64,000 bases of DNA from Streptomyces pacificus (GTDB lineage Bacteria; Actinomycetota; Actinomycetes; Streptomycetales; Streptomycetaceae). The DNA lies in the NCBI RefSeq assembly GCF_011766325.1, contig NZ_BLLG01000004.1, positions 62,001 to 126,000 on the forward strand, read 5' to 3'. Under the pieces are notes generated by a model. It saw only the letters and a program-made list of their open reading frames with translations, did not search any database and was not told the origin of the DNA. Below, piece after piece: positions 53,965 to 62,536 of the stretch. Numbering within the stretch: the first letter of the stretch is position 1; each line of letters opens with the position of its first letter. Made by a program: the position numbers and the translations under genes.

Positions 53965-54198
53965 ATGAGTCACGAAGAACTGCCACCCGGCACCCTGGTC
54001 GTCGACACCCAGCGGAACAAGCCGGGTTACGTCATGGGACACGAGGGCCCTTACCTTCAGCTCAGGCCGGTGACGGGTGGGCGCGAGTGGGACGCCAACC
54101 CGGACCGTGTACGTCGGGCCGATGACGAGGAGCGGCTGAAGGCGATGCAGGAGCGCACCCGCGCTCTGAACGCAGCGAGCAGGGGCGGCATCCTCTGA
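53965..54198 (+). CDS. small protein of unknown function paired with the XRE regulator
   Basis: 77 residues from ATG 53965 (MSHEELPPGTLVVDTQRNKP); an ATG at 53953 is in frame. GYVMGHEGPYLQLRPVTGG and REWDANPDRVR suggest a compact beta-rich fold. Families like this lie next to XRE regulators in Streptomyces mobile regions; function unknown. The stop overlaps the next gene as TGATG. Confidence 0.8.
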   Translation: MSHEELPPGTLVVDTQRNKPGYVMGHEGPYLQLRPVTGGREWDANPDRVRRADDEERLKAMQERTRALNAASRGGIL

Positions 54199-54374
54199 TG
54201 GCCACGCCGGACACCTCGGGTATGTCCGCTGAATGCGCGCTCGCCCAGCGACCGGAGTACAAGGACCTGCACCGCCAGTGCCGACAGACCAAGGACGTGC
54301 CTCTGCCGCACAGCAGCGGCATCCTGCTCGTACGCCGCTGCACCTGCCCGCACCACCGCTACACCCCCGCATAG
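54198..54374 (+). CDS. small Cys/His-containing protein
   Basis: 58 residues from ATG 54198 (MATPDTSGMSAECALAQ), overlapping the upstream stop as TGATG, so coupled. The C-terminus RRCTCPHHRYTPA has two Cys and two His close together, with further Cys at AEC and RQC, which could bind a metal. No family recognised. It is the last gene of the element before the junction. Confidence 0.72.
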   Translation: MATPDTSGMSAECALAQRPEYKDLHRQCRQTKDVPLPHSSGILLVRRCTCPHHRYTPA

Positions 54375-54406
54375 GGCGTCGTGGGGTCTTCCTGGCTCTC
54401 CCTGGA

Positions 54407-54453
54407 CACAGAAGACCGCCCCGGGTGCTCGGTGCCCGGGGCGGTCTTCTGTG
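54407..54453. terminator. 19-bp hairpin terminator at the right end of the element
   Basis: CACAGAAGACCGCCCCGGG (54407-54425) pairs perfectly with 54435-54453 around a 9-nt loop. It lies between the plus-strand small genes and the minus-strand dprA 5' part, so it can stop transcripts from both sides. It is inside the element and 87 bp from the junction. Confidence 0.85.
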
Positions 54454-54476
54454 CGGCGGGAGGGGCCTCCGTGGGC

Positions 54477-55337
54477 TCAGGCGGCGATGGCCAGCCTGAA
54501 GCGGATCGGAGCCAGAGTGGCACCCCCGGCAAGAGGTGTGGGAACGCCCATGGTGAAGCGGCCGAGGCGATCCGCGGCACGAGCGGTGGCCAGGGAACCG
54601 CTCCGGTACTCGGCCTCCACGACGACGGTGCCCCGGGACAGGGCCGCGATGACCCGGTTCCGCAGCACGAACCTGCTGCGTGTGGGGTGGCTGCCGGGCG
54701 GCAACTCCGCGACGACCAGTCCCTGTTCGGCCACACGGCGGACCAACTCGGCGTGCCCCCGGGGGTAGACGGTGTCCACCCCGCAGGCCAGCACGGCGGC
54801 CGTCGCGCCGCCCGCGGCCAGGGCGCCCCTGTGGGCAGCGGCGTCGATCCCGTACGCGGCACCGGAGACGACGACCCAGCCGCGCTCGGCGAGGCCCGAG
54901 GCGAGGTACCCGGACATATGCGCCCCATACGGGGTGCAGGCCCGGGCACCCACCACCGCAACCGAGCGCAGAGCCCATATCCGCAGGTCGGCGCGGCCTC
55001 GCACCCAGAGCCCGACCGGTCTCGCGTCCCCGAGGTCGTCCAGCTGGCCCGGCCACTCCGGATCTCCCGGGCACAGGAAGCGACCGCCCAGCTCGGCCGC
55101 CCGCTCCAGATCGCGCTCCGGACGGGCCGCCGCCGCCCGGGTCCGGTACCCCCGTATCCGCTGCTCCCCGGCGCCGGGGAGAGGGCCCGCTGTCCCGGCG
55201 CGCGCGGTGAGACGGGTCAGCAGTTCCACCGGGCCGTACCGGCGCAGCCACCCGCCCACACGTTCATCACCCGGTTCGACGACCCTCGTCAACGCCGCAC
55301 GCGCCCTCCGCTCCTCCTCACCCGCTCCCCCGGTCAT
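54477..55337 (-). pseudogene. dprA: dprA 5' part, interrupted by the element
   Basis: DprA loads RecA on single-stranded DNA. From ATG 55337 (MTGGAGEEERRARAAL) 266 codons match DprA. The Rossmann-like core shows VAVVGARACTPYGAH, VVSGAAYGIDAAAHRGAL, YPRGHAELVRRVAEQG, RNRVIAALSRGTVVVEAEYRSGSLATARAA. After MGVP, 20 codons of the element follow (TPLAGGATLAP...AIAA) and then stop. So 286 residues are made and the last helices and the winged helix are lost. It may be partly active, since the DNA-binding fold is mostly kept. Confidence 0.93.
54540..54542. other. right attachment junction (attR/attL core)
   Basis: On the minus strand GGCGTT-CCC-ACACCT: dprA codons up to CCC, element codons after it. 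It aligns with 42186-42188 in the same reading phase. Confidence 0.75.
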
Positions 55338-55395
55338 GGCCGCACCCCCCTCGCCACGGCCGGGCGACCCGACGGCCCGGGCGGCCGCACCGCGC

Positions 55396-57021
55396 TCACC
55401 GGTCGGCTCCGAAGCCGGCCGGGACACCGCGGGAGATACCCGTCCGCAGTTGCAGCGCCAGGTCCACATCGCAGGCACGGGGCCGATCGCGGCCCGCGAG
55501 GTCGGCGACCGTCCAGGCGACCCGGAGGACACGGTCCATGCCCCTGGCCGTGAGCAGCCCCCGCTCCATGTCCCGCTCCGCCGCGGCGAGCGCGCCGGGA
55601 ACGGTGTGCCAGCGGGTGCGCAGCTCATGGCCGGGCACCTCGCTGTTGGCGCGCCACGGGGTGCCGGACAGCCGTGCGGCCGCCCGGTCGCGCGCCTCCC
55701 CGACCCGCGCGGCGACGGCGGCGGACGGCTCGCCCCGGGCGCCTCGGCCCAGCAGCTCGGCCCGGCCCACGGGCTCCACCTCGACCCGCAGGTCGACCCG
55801 GTCGAGCAGCGGGCCGGAGAGCCGCGCCTGGTACCGCCGGATGAGCGAGGCCGGGCAGTCGCATCCCGCGCCGTGCAGGGTGTGGCGCCCGCAGGGGCAG
55901 GGGTTGGCGGCCAGTACCAGAAGGAAGCGGGCGGGCAGCCGGACCACCCCCGCACTCCGGGCCACGACCACATGGCCCGACTCGAGTGGCTGGCGGAGGG
56001 CGTCGAGCACCTTGCCGGAGAACTCCGGGGCCTCGTCCAGGAACAGGACGCCCCGGTGCGCCAGGGAGACCGCTCCGGGCCTCGGCATGCCCTGTCCGCC
56101 GCCTACGAGGGACTGCATCGTCGCCGAGTGGTGCGGGGCGCAGTAGGGCGGCGTGCGTACCAGGGGTTCGCCGGGCGGCAGGATGCCCGCGACCGAGTGG
56201 ACGGTGGTGACCTCGAGAGACTCCTTGCGGCTGAGCGGCGGGAGCACCGACGGAAGCCGCTCCGCCAGCATCGTCTTGCCCGCTCCGGGAGGGCCCTGGA
56301 GCAGCAGGTGGTGCCGACCGGCCGCGGCGACCTCGATCGCGGTCCGCGCCCCGTGCTGACCGGCGACGTCCGCCAGATCGGGAGCGGAGCCCCCGGCCCG
56401 GCCCGGTTCGGCGACGAGTCCCGTGCCCAGCCCGGCGCCGGGCACCACCAGGCCGGCCAGCAGCGCACCGGGCCGGCTGTCGCCGTCGGCCTCCTCCACC
56501 GGCACCGGCTCGTCGTTCAGCACCGCGATCAGCTGGCGGAGGCTGCGCACGCCGAGGACCGAGACGCCGGGTACGAGCGAGGCCTCCCCGGCGGTCCGCT
56601 CGGGCACGACGACCTGCTGGTATCCCGCCTCGGCCGCGGCGAGGACCGCGGGCAGGACTCCCCGCACCGGCCGCACCCGGCCATCCAGGCCCAGCTCGCC
56701 GAGGAGTACGAGATCCGCGATCGCCCCGGGATCGACGCGCTCGGCGGCGGCCAGGACCGCGCAGGCGACGGCCAGGTCGAACCCGCTGCCGCCCTTGGGC
56801 ACGGACGCCGGGCTGAGCCCGACCGTGAGCTTCTTCTGCGGCCACTCGGCGCCGGAGTTCACCACGGCCGCCCGGACCCGGTCGCGGCTCTCCACGAGGC
56901 TCTTGTCCGGCAGCCCGACCAGGGCGAAGGCCGCGACCCCCGGTTCGAGGTCCGCCTGGACCTCCACGACCACGCCCTCGACGCCCACCAGCGCCACGGA
57001 GCAGGTGCGGGCGAATCCCAT
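55396..57021 (-). CDS. comM: YifB/ComM-family Mg-chelatase-like AAA+ ATPase
   Basis: 541 residues from ATG 57021 ([22 protein letters not shown]), overlapping the yraN stop as TGATG. A Lon-type ChlI domain comes first (VGLPDKSLVESRDRVRAAVVNSG). The AAA+ core has Walker A GPPGAGKT, Walker B VLFLDEAPEF, and the zinc-like ANPCPCG and GCDCPASLIRRYQARLSGPLLDRVDL. ComM is a helicase that helps branch migration during natural transformation. It stands 58 bp upstream of dprA, a pair conserved in actinobacteria. Confidence 0.95.
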   Translation of the reverse strand: MGFARTCSVALVGVEGVVVEVQADLEPGVAAFALVGLPDKSLVESRDRVRAAVVNSGAEWPQKKLTVGLSPASVPKGGSGFDLAVACAVLAAAERVDPGAIADLVLLGELGLDGRVRPVRGVLPAVLAAAEAGYQQVVVPERTAGEASLVPGVSVLGVRSLRQLIAVLNDEPVPVEEADGDSRPGALLAGLVVPGAGLGTGLVAEPGRAGGSAPDLADVAGQHGARTAIEVAAAGRHHLLLQGPPGAGKTMLAERLPSVLPPLSRKESLEVTTVHSVAGILPPGEPLVRTPPYCAPHHSATMQSLVGGGQGMPRPGAVSLAHRGVLFLDEAPEFSGKVLDALRQPLESGHVVVARSAGVVRLPARFLLVLAANPCPCGRHTLHGAGCDCPASLIRRYQARLSGPLLDRVDLRVEVEPVGRAELLGRGARGEPSAAVAARVGEARDRAAARLSGTPWRANSEVPGHELRTRWHTVPGALAAAERDMERGLLTARGMDRVLRVAWTVADLAGRDRPRACDVDLALQLRTGISRGVPAGFGADR

Positions 57022-57401
57022 CAGGCCACCCCCGTCACATGCTCGACCTGGGGAGCGCCCCGCCGGGGAAGCAGCACCGCCACGAGATCGATCCGTACCC
57101 CGCCGCGGGGCGGTGGTCCCCCGCGCAGCTCCAGCCAGTATCCGGCCAGGCGTCTGAGGCGGTCCGCCTTGGCCGTGGTGATCGCGGCCATCGGATGCTC
57201 GAAGGGCGCCCGCCCTCCAGGACCGCCCCTGCGCGTCTTCACCTCGCACACGACCACCGTGTCGCCGTCCCGGGCGACGATGTCGATCTCGCCTGCCCGT
57301 CCGCACCGCCAGTTGCGGGCGAGCACGGCCATCCCGCTCGCCGCCAGCCGCCGGGCCGCCAGCTCCTCGCCGTACCGCCCCAGTGCTCCCGTCGCGTTCA
57401 T
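57021..57401 (-). CDS. YraN/UPF0102 family protein
   Basis: 126 residues from ATG 57401 ([19 protein letters not shown]), with GGAGGTGG 8 bp upstream. The restriction-endonuclease-like fold shows [43 protein letters not shown], with Glu, Asp and Glu-x-Lys as the likely active site. The biological role is not known. It is coupled to comM. Confidence 0.93.
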   Translation of the reverse strand: MNATGALGRYGEELAARRLAASGMAVLARNWRCGRAGEIDIVARDGDTVVVCEVKTRRGGPGGRAPFEHPMAAITTAKADRLRRLAGYWLELRGGPPPRGGVRIDLVAVLLPRRGAPQVEHVTGVA

Positions 57402-57508
57402 CTCGGCACCACCTCCGGCACCGACTCTGACGCGAACGGCCCCGACGGGTGGATCTTGGTGGACAACCGCCTCGCTGTGGAAAACCGCGCCACCCGTCCG
57501 GGTGAGGG

Positions 57509-57817
57509 TCACCCCTGGGGAAGCTCCAGATCGCTCTTGTTCAGCTCCTCGATGTTCACGTCCTTGAAGGTGAGCACCCGGACCTGTTTCACGAACCTGG
57601 CCGGCCGGTACATGTCCCACACCCAGGCGTCCGCCATGGAGACCTCGAAGAAGACCTCGCCCTGCACCGAGTGCACCTGCATCTCGTAGTCGTTGGTGAG
57701 GTAGAAGCGACGCTCGGTCTCGATGACGTACTTGAACAGCCCGACGACGTCGCGGTACTCCCGGTAGAGCTTCAGCTCCATCTCGGTCTCGTACTTCTCG
57801 AGGTCCTCGGCGCTCAT
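57509..57817 (-). CDS. DUF2469 family protein
   Basis: 102 residues from ATG 57817 ([20 protein letters not shown]). The whole length matches the short actinobacterial family DUF2469, with [25 protein letters not shown] and [17 protein letters not shown]. The function is unknown. It stands between the NUDIX gene and yraN, and the neighbours are conserved. Confidence 0.95.
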   Translation of the reverse strand: MSAEDLEKYETEMELKLYREYRDVVGLFKYVIETERRFYLTNDYEMQVHSVQGEVFFEVSMADAWVWDMYRPARFVKQVRVLTFKDVNIEELNKSDLELPQG

Positions 57818-57871
57818 GGCATGTTCCCCTTCAGCCGTGCGTCCCCCTATTGTGCGCCAGTCCCCGCGCCC

Positions 57872-58405
57872 CTAGGCGACTTCCCGGGCCAGGACCACGG
57901 GCGCACTCGGAGGCCCCTCGTCGAGCAGCGTGCCCAGCAGCTCGGCGAGCCTGGTCGGGTACACCGTCTCACGGGCCGCGGACAGTTCGGCGCAGGTCCA
58001 CCACCTCAACCCGGCCACGCTGCGCCGCTCCAGCCGGGTCAGCCCCGCCAGACTGGTCGCCGTCTGCCGGGTGCGCGCCAGGTAGTACCACTCGTCCTGG
58101 TTCCAGCGGCGCCCGTCGAACGGGAAGGAGCACTCCCGCTGCCAGACCACCGGCCCCAGCTCGACCGCGGTGATCCCCGTCTCCTCGGCCAGTTCACGCA
58201 GCGCGGCCTGTTCCCGGGACTCCATGCCCTCGACCCCGCCACCGGGCGTGAACCACCAGTGATCTCCCGGGTCGTCCGGCGCGAAGCCGTGCAGGAGCAG
58301 CACGCGGTCGTCTGGATCGAGCAGGACCACCCGGGAGACCCGGCGCGCCACGGGTCCGTCCGCGGCGCTCCCGGATCCCTCACCGCGCCCCGGCCGCTCA
58401 GCCAT
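57872..58405 (-). CDS. NUDIX hydrolase
   Basis: 177 residues from ATG 58405 (MAERPGRGEGSGSAADG). The NUDIX box is complete: GGGVEGMESREQAALRELAEETG (consensus GX5EX7REUXEEXGU). Such enzymes hydrolyse nucleoside diphosphates linked to other groups; the substrate is unknown. Its start overlaps the sipZ stop by eight bases, so it belongs to the sipZ transcript, as described for S. lividans. Confidence 0.93.
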   Translation of the reverse strand: MAERPGRGEGSGSAADGPVARRVSRVVLLDPDDRVLLLHGFAPDDPGDHWWFTPGGGVEGMESREQAALRELAEETGITAVELGPVVWQRECSFPFDGRRWNQDEWYYLARTRQTATSLAGLTRLERRSVAGLRWWTCAELSAARETVYPTRLAELLGTLLDEGPPSAPVVLAREVA

Positions 58406-59183
58406 CCCCCGTCCTCCCCCCGGTCGCGCCGGTCGCCCCGGTCCCCCCGGTCGCCCCGGTCCCCCCGGCGGCCCGCCACCGGGCGGCCAGCCCGGCCACC
58501 GGTCCCCACGCCGCCCCGCCGAGGACCAGCACGGCACCGAGCGTCACCGCCGCCAGAATCGGCCGGATGGGCCCCGGGTCGGAGATCCCCCCCGGCAGCG
58601 CGGCGAAGCCCCGCGGCCGTTCCAGGACTCCGCCGAGCGGCCAGGCGACGGCGTCCAGCCGGGCGCTGACCGCTCCCGCGGGCACCGTGCCCTGGCCGGC
58701 CTCCTGGAGGTGCGAACGGGAGTCCACGGAGGTCCAGCGCTCGTCGCCCAGGAGGAAGAGCTTCCCCTCGGGCACCGAGACGGTGAAGCCTATCGGTGAG
58801 GCCGGCCCGTCGCCGCGCAGATACGGTTCCTCCACGGCCCTGCCGCGGACGGTCATCCGGCCGGCGCCGTCGCAGCAGGCGACCTCGTCCCCGCCGACCC
58901 CGACCACGCGCTTGACCATCGGGGCGTCCCCCCACACGGGGTCGGCGAAGACGACGACGTCCCCGCGCCGGACCTCGGAGCCGTCGATCCGCTGCGCGAG
59001 CACCCGGTCCCCGGGCGCGATGGTCGGGGACATCGAGTGCGTCGGCACCGTGTACGGCCGGTAGAGCAGCGCCCCCCAGACGAAGCCGCCGATGAAGAGC
59101 ACGCAGCCGACGGCCGAGGCCAGCCCCGACAACACGCTGCCGAGGCGGCCGCGGCCGCCGTCCGTACGCCCTGTTCCGCTCAT
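58398..59183 (-). CDS. sipZ: type I signal peptidase
   Basis: 261 residues from ATG 59183. One helix at the N-terminus (VLFIGGFVWGALLYRPY) precedes the catalytic serine in VPTHSMSPTI and the lysine in MVKRVVGVGGDEV. A second helix lies near the C-terminus (ILAAVTLGAVLVLGG), unlike most Gram-positive signal peptidases, then a repeat tail GGTGATGGTGATGATGG coded by repeated CCGGTCGCC units. It cleaves signal peptides of exported proteins. In S. lividans the fourth gene of this cluster starts a separate operon. Confidence 0.93.
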   Translation of the reverse strand: MSGTGRTDGGRGRLGSVLSGLASAVGCVLFIGGFVWGALLYRPYTVPTHSMSPTIAPGDRVLAQRIDGSEVRRGDVVVFADPVWGDAPMVKRVVGVGGDEVACCDGAGRMTVRGRAVEEPYLRGDGPASPIGFTVSVPEGKLFLLGDERWTSVDSRSHLQEAGQGTVPAGAVSARLDAVAWPLGGVLERPRGFAALPGGISDPGPIRPILAAVTLGAVLVLGGAAWGPVAGLAARWRAAGGTGATGGTGATGATGGRTGDG

Positions 59184-59234
59184 CGCAGCGCCCCCTGTGT
59201 CCCGGGACCGGCGATCGCTGATCCGAGCGGCACC

Positions 59235-60248
59235 CTACCCGCCGGTTCGCCCGCGGGTCAGTCTCCTGCGCCGGACGAGCACGACCGGCAGCGCACCCGC
59301 CGCGGCAAGCGCACCGGACGCCGCGGTCCCCCCGGTCAGCGCCGCCGCGTTCAGCCCCGACTGGTCGAAGGTGTCCGGAACGGGCAGGGTGGACCAGCGG
59401 CCGAACGGCCAGGCCACCACCACGGCCCGCCCCACGACGTCCTCGTTGCTGACCGTTCCTTCGTAGGGCAGCTCCTGGTGGTAGCGGGAGTCCAGGGAGT
59501 TGTCCCGGTTGTCGCCCATCACCCAGATCCGGCCCTCGGGCACCTGGATCGGTCCGAACGGCTCGTCGTCGCACGGGGTGCTGCCCGGGCGGATGTACGA
59601 CGTCTCGTCCAGGGCCTTGCCGTTGACCATGACCTTGCCCCCCTTCTTGCAGGAGACGGTGTCACCGCCGACGGCGATGACCCTCTTGATCAGGTCCTTC
59701 TGCTCCGACGACGGCATCAGGCCGATGAAGCTCAGGAACCACTGCACCGCGTTGGGCTCGGGGGTGACGGTGTCGTCCAGCCAGCCGCCCGGGTCGTGGA
59801 AGACCACGACCTCGCCGCGCTCGGGCTCGGAACCGAACCAGGGGGTCAGCTTGTCGACGAGCACCCGGTCGCCGCGCTGCAGCGTGTCCATCATCGAGTC
59901 GGACGGAATCGAGAACGCCTGCACCAGGAAGGTCTTGATCAGCAGCGCGAGCACCAGCGCGATGCCGACCAGCAGCGGCAGTTCCTTCCAGAAGGACCGC
60001 TGCTTGCTCCCGCCGGTACCGGACGAACCGCCGTCGCCCGCCGCCTCGTTCCCCGAACCGCCGTCGCCCACCGCCTCACCGCCTCCGGAACCGCCGCCGC
60101 CCGCCGCCTGACCGCCTCCGGAACCGCCGCCGCCCTGCGGGGGAAGGCCGCCGGAGCCACCGGAACCGGGGGAGGGCCTCGGATACTGCTCCGGCCGCTC
60201 CTCGGGCTCCCCGTGTCCGGACCGCGCGCCTACCGCCACATCCCCCAC
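59235..60248 (-). CDS. sipY: type I signal peptidase
   Basis: 337 residues. I choose GTG 60248 (VGDVAVGARSG) because AGGAG lies 5 bp upstream; GTG 60254 would overlap that site. The first 85 residues are Gly/Ser-rich low complexity in the cytoplasm. Then come a membrane helix (LPLLVGIALVLALLIKTFLVQAF), the catalytic Ser in IPSDSMMDTL and Lys in LIKRVIAVGGDTV, the conserved MGDNRDNSLDSR, and a second helix at the C-terminus. The start lies inside the sipX frame. Confidence 0.93.
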   Translation of the reverse strand: MGDVAVGARSGHGEPEERPEQYPRPSPGSGGSGGLPPQGGGGSGGGQAAGGGGSGGGEAVGDGGSGNEAAGDGGSSGTGGSKQRSFWKELPLLVGIALVLALLIKTFLVQAFSIPSDSMMDTLQRGDRVLVDKLTPWFGSEPERGEVVVFHDPGGWLDDTVTPEPNAVQWFLSFIGLMPSSEQKDLIKRVIAVGGDTVSCKKGGKVMVNGKALDETSYIRPGSTPCDDEPFGPIQVPEGRIWVMGDNRDNSLDSRYHQELPYEGTVSNEDVVGRAVVVAWPFGRWSTLPVPDTFDQSGLNAAALTGGTAASGALAAAGALPVVLVRRRRLTRGRTGG

Positions 60249-61215
60249 ATCCACTCCTCACTCCGTGCGACCGCCCGCGCCCGAGACGGCGCAGGCCCAC
60301 CACTCCCATAACGAGCGGGAGTTCCGCAGGGCTCGGGAGCAGGACCACTCCTTCGCGATCCCGAAAGGACAGACTATGCGACGGATCGGCCGCGGCGGCC
60401 GTCCCGGCGCGCGCATCGGGGACCGAGACGTACGTCCCCCTCTCCTCCAGTTTGCGCCAGTGGTCGAACGGCCAGGCGATGACGACGGCCCGCCCGACGA
60501 CCCCCTCCTCCGAGACGGTGCCGCTGTACTCCTCGTCGAGGTGGAACCGTGAGTCGGCCGAGTTCGACCGGTGGTCGCCCATCACGAAGAGCCGGCCCTC
60601 GGGGACCTGCACGTCGAACGGCAGCTTCGAGGGAGCGTTTCCCGGGTTCAGATACGGCTCGTCCAGCGGCACGCCGTTGACCGTGACCCTGCCGTCCTGG
60701 TCGCAGCACTTCACCGAGTCGCCGCCGACGGCGACGACCCGCTTGATCAGGTCCTGCTCGTCGTCGCTCGGCAGCAGGCCGATGAAGGCCAGCACGTCCT
60801 TGACCTGCTTGACGACGATCGGGTCGTCCCGCCGCGGCGTCTGCTCGTCCTGGAGCCAGCCGCCGGGGTCCTTGAAGACGACGACGTCGCCGCGCTCGGG
60901 CTTGGAGCCGAACCACGGCGTCAGCTTGTCGACCAGCACGCGGTCGTCGATGCGGATCGTCTGCTCCATCGAGCCGGAGGGGATGACGAACGCCTGCACC
61001 AGGAACGTCTTGAGCACCAGGGCGATCACCAGAGCCACCGTGATCAGCAGCGGGATCTCCTTGACCGCCGAGCGCTGCCGCCGCCTCCTCACCCTCCTGG
61101 CGAGCCTGCGCCGCTCGGCCCGCCCGGGCAGCATCCGGCCGCCGTCGGTGGGCCGGGTGCCGGTGGGCAGCCTGGTGTCGGCCCGGTGGCTCGCGCGCCG
61201 GCCTCGGCTACCCAT
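60076..61215 (-). CDS. sipX: type I signal peptidase
   Basis: 379 residues from ATG 61215 (MGSRGRRASHRADTRL). Basic N-terminus, helix IPLLITVALVIALVLKTFLVQAF, catalytic Ser in IPSGSMEQTI, Lys in LIKRVVAVGGDSV, MGDHRSNSADSR. The conserved part ends near residue 310. About 65 more codons, Arg/Gly-rich, run on and overlap the sipY start by 173 bases. Its start overlaps the sipW stop by eight bases. Confidence 0.92.
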   Translation of the reverse strand: MGSRGRRASHRADTRLPTGTRPTDGGRMLPGRAERRRLARRVRRRRQRSAVKEIPLLITVALVIALVLKTFLVQAFVIPSGSMEQTIRIDDRVLVDKLTPWFGSKPERGDVVVFKDPGGWLQDEQTPRRDDPIVVKQVKDVLAFIGLLPSDDEQDLIKRVVAVGGDSVKCCDQDGRVTVNGVPLDEPYLNPGNAPSKLPFDVQVPEGRLFVMGDHRSNSADSRFHLDEEYSGTVSEEGVVGRAVVIAWPFDHWRKLEERGTYVSVPDARAGTAAAADPSHSLSFRDREGVVLLPSPAELPLVMGVVGLRRLGRGRSHGVRSGCGGCGGRRAVRTRGARGAAGAVSEALPRFRWLRRPSPAGRRRFRRRSGGGRRRFRRR

Positions 61216-61975
61216 GGGCGCCGTCCGGCGCGGCCACCCGGTCGAAGGCGCCGGTCGCCGGCAGCGTGGACCAGCGGCCGGCCGGCCAGCCGATCCAGTC
61301 CGCGCGTCCGATCACCCTCTCGAGGGGCACCGTGCCCCCGCCGGGCTCGCCCAGATGGTCGCGGGAGTCGCGCGACCTGCTGCGGTGGTCGCCCATCACC
61401 CACAGGGTGCCCCGCGGTACGACGATGTCGAAGGGCACATGCGACGCGGCCTCACCGGCGTACAGGTAGCTCTCGTCGACGGTTACGCCGTTCACCTCGA
61501 GCCTTCCCCTCTTGTCGCAGCAGACCACGCGGTCGCCGCCCACGCCCACCACCCGTTTGACGAAATCGGTGTCGGGCGGTTCCGTGAGCCCCAGCGCGGA
61601 GAGCCCTTCCCGGGCGGCCGCGCTGACCGGGTTCTCTCCCGTGTCCTCCGGCAGGAAGGACCCCCGGCCGTCGAACACGACCACGTCACCGCGCCCCGGG
61701 TCGGAACCGAACCGGTACGCCAGCTTGTTCACCAGCACCCGGTCGCCGACCTCGAGGGTGGGCTGCATCGAGGTGCTGGGGATCAGGAACGGCTGCATCA
61801 CGAACTGGCTGAGCAGCAGCAGGAACACAGCGCAGGCGGCTCCGAGGACAGCGACCCGGCGCCGGCCGGGCCACCGGGAGACATGCGCGGAGCGCGACCC
61901 CTCTCCGGCGCCGGGTCCGTCGGTCCCGGGGGCGGAAGAGGGGTCGCGCTCCGTGTGCAGTGCTTCGGTGTCCAT
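61208..61975 (-). CDS. sipW: type I signal peptidase
   Basis: 255 residues from ATG 61975 (MDTEALHTERDPSS). Helix VAVLGAACAVFLLLLSQFVMQPFLI, catalytic Ser in IPSTSMQPTL, Lys in DFVKRVVGVGGDRV, MGDHRSRSRDSRDHL. No second C-terminal helix is visible, unlike its three neighbours. It is the first gene of the sipWXY unit and follows rplS by 72 bp. Confidence 0.93.
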   Translation of the reverse strand: MDTEALHTERDPSSAPGTDGPGAGEGSRSAHVSRWPGRRRVAVLGAACAVFLLLLSQFVMQPFLIPSTSMQPTLEVGDRVLVNKLAYRFGSDPGRGDVVVFDGRGSFLPEDTGENPVSAAAREGLSALGLTEPPDTDFVKRVVGVGGDRVVCCDKRGRLEVNGVTVDESYLYAGEAASHVPFDIVVPRGTLWVMGDHRSRSRDSRDHLGEPGGGTVPLERVIGRADWIGWPAGRWSTLPATGAFDRVAAPDGAHG

Positions 61976-62047
61976 CGGGGCCAGATGCTATCCGGCCGCC
62001 GTAAGAACCGTATGAGGCCTCAGCAGGGCGCGGGTGTGAGCCGTGGC

Positions 62048-62398
62048 TCAGTTGTCGCGCTTCTCCTTGATCTTCGCGGCCTTGCCGCGCAGCTCACGGA
62101 GGTAGTACAGCTTGGCCCTGCGGACGTCGCCGCGGGTGACCAGCTCGATCTTCTCGAAGATCGGGCTGTGCACCGGGAAGGTGCGCTCGACGCCGACGGA
62201 GAAGGAGACCTTGCGGACCGTGAAGGTCTCGCTGACGCCCGAACCCTGGCGGCGGATGACGACGCCCTTGAACTGCTGGATGCGGGAGCGGTTGCCCTCG
62301 ATGACGCGGACGTGGACGTTCACGGTGTCACCGGGGCGGAAGGCGGGGAGGTCGGTCCGCAGCGAGGCGGCGTTGACGGCGTCGAGCACATGCGACAT
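62048..62398 (-). CDS. rplS: 50S ribosomal protein L19
   Basis: 116 residues from ATG 62398 ([20 protein letters not shown]). [29 protein letters not shown] and [20 protein letters not shown] are the conserved L19 segments. It lies at the 30S-50S interface. It is between trmD and sipW in the usual order; a 138-bp gap separates it from trmD. Confidence 0.98.
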   Translation of the reverse strand: MSHVLDAVNAASLRTDLPAFRPGDTVNVHVRVIEGNRSRIQQFKGVVIRRQGSGVSETFTVRKVSFSVGVERTFPVHSPIFEKIELVTRGDVRRAKLYYLRELRGKAAKIKEKRDN

Positions 62399-62536
62399 GT
62401 TCGTCTGCTTTCTTCGCCGATGCCACAGGTCATCGACGGTATCCGGGATGAGGGACGAGGAAGGAGGAGCCGCGGCGTCGGGGCGGGCGTCGTGTCCCCC
62501 CGTGGCAGGGGCGCACGCCGGACGAACGGCAGCGGC

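Larger units (their letters stand above)
42186..54542. mobile_element. 12.35-kb serine-recombinase element integrated in dprA
   Basis: The borders are inferred from dprA. Its reading frame is broken at a CCC codon at both ends (42186-42188 and 54540-54542), and the two halves re-join to a canonical protein (MGVP + GPVTS). Inside are a large serine recombinase, small unknown proteins, an SpdB-like membrane protein, XRE regulators, an orphan NUMOD4 protein and a primase-polymerase/SF3 helicase, mostly on the minus strand. No TraB/FtsK translocase, plasmid Rep of the RepSA type, capsid, portal or terminase is visible. Locally lower G+C runs (44970-45040, 49100-49190) also set it apart. Confidence 0.93.

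Noticed and set aside
42186..54542. tRNA gene as attachment site
   Set aside because: No tRNA is at either border; both borders are inside dprA coding sequence.
58425..58480. CCGGTCGCC tandem repeats near the sipZ end
   Set aside because: They code the GGTGAT tail of SipZ and need no separate feature.
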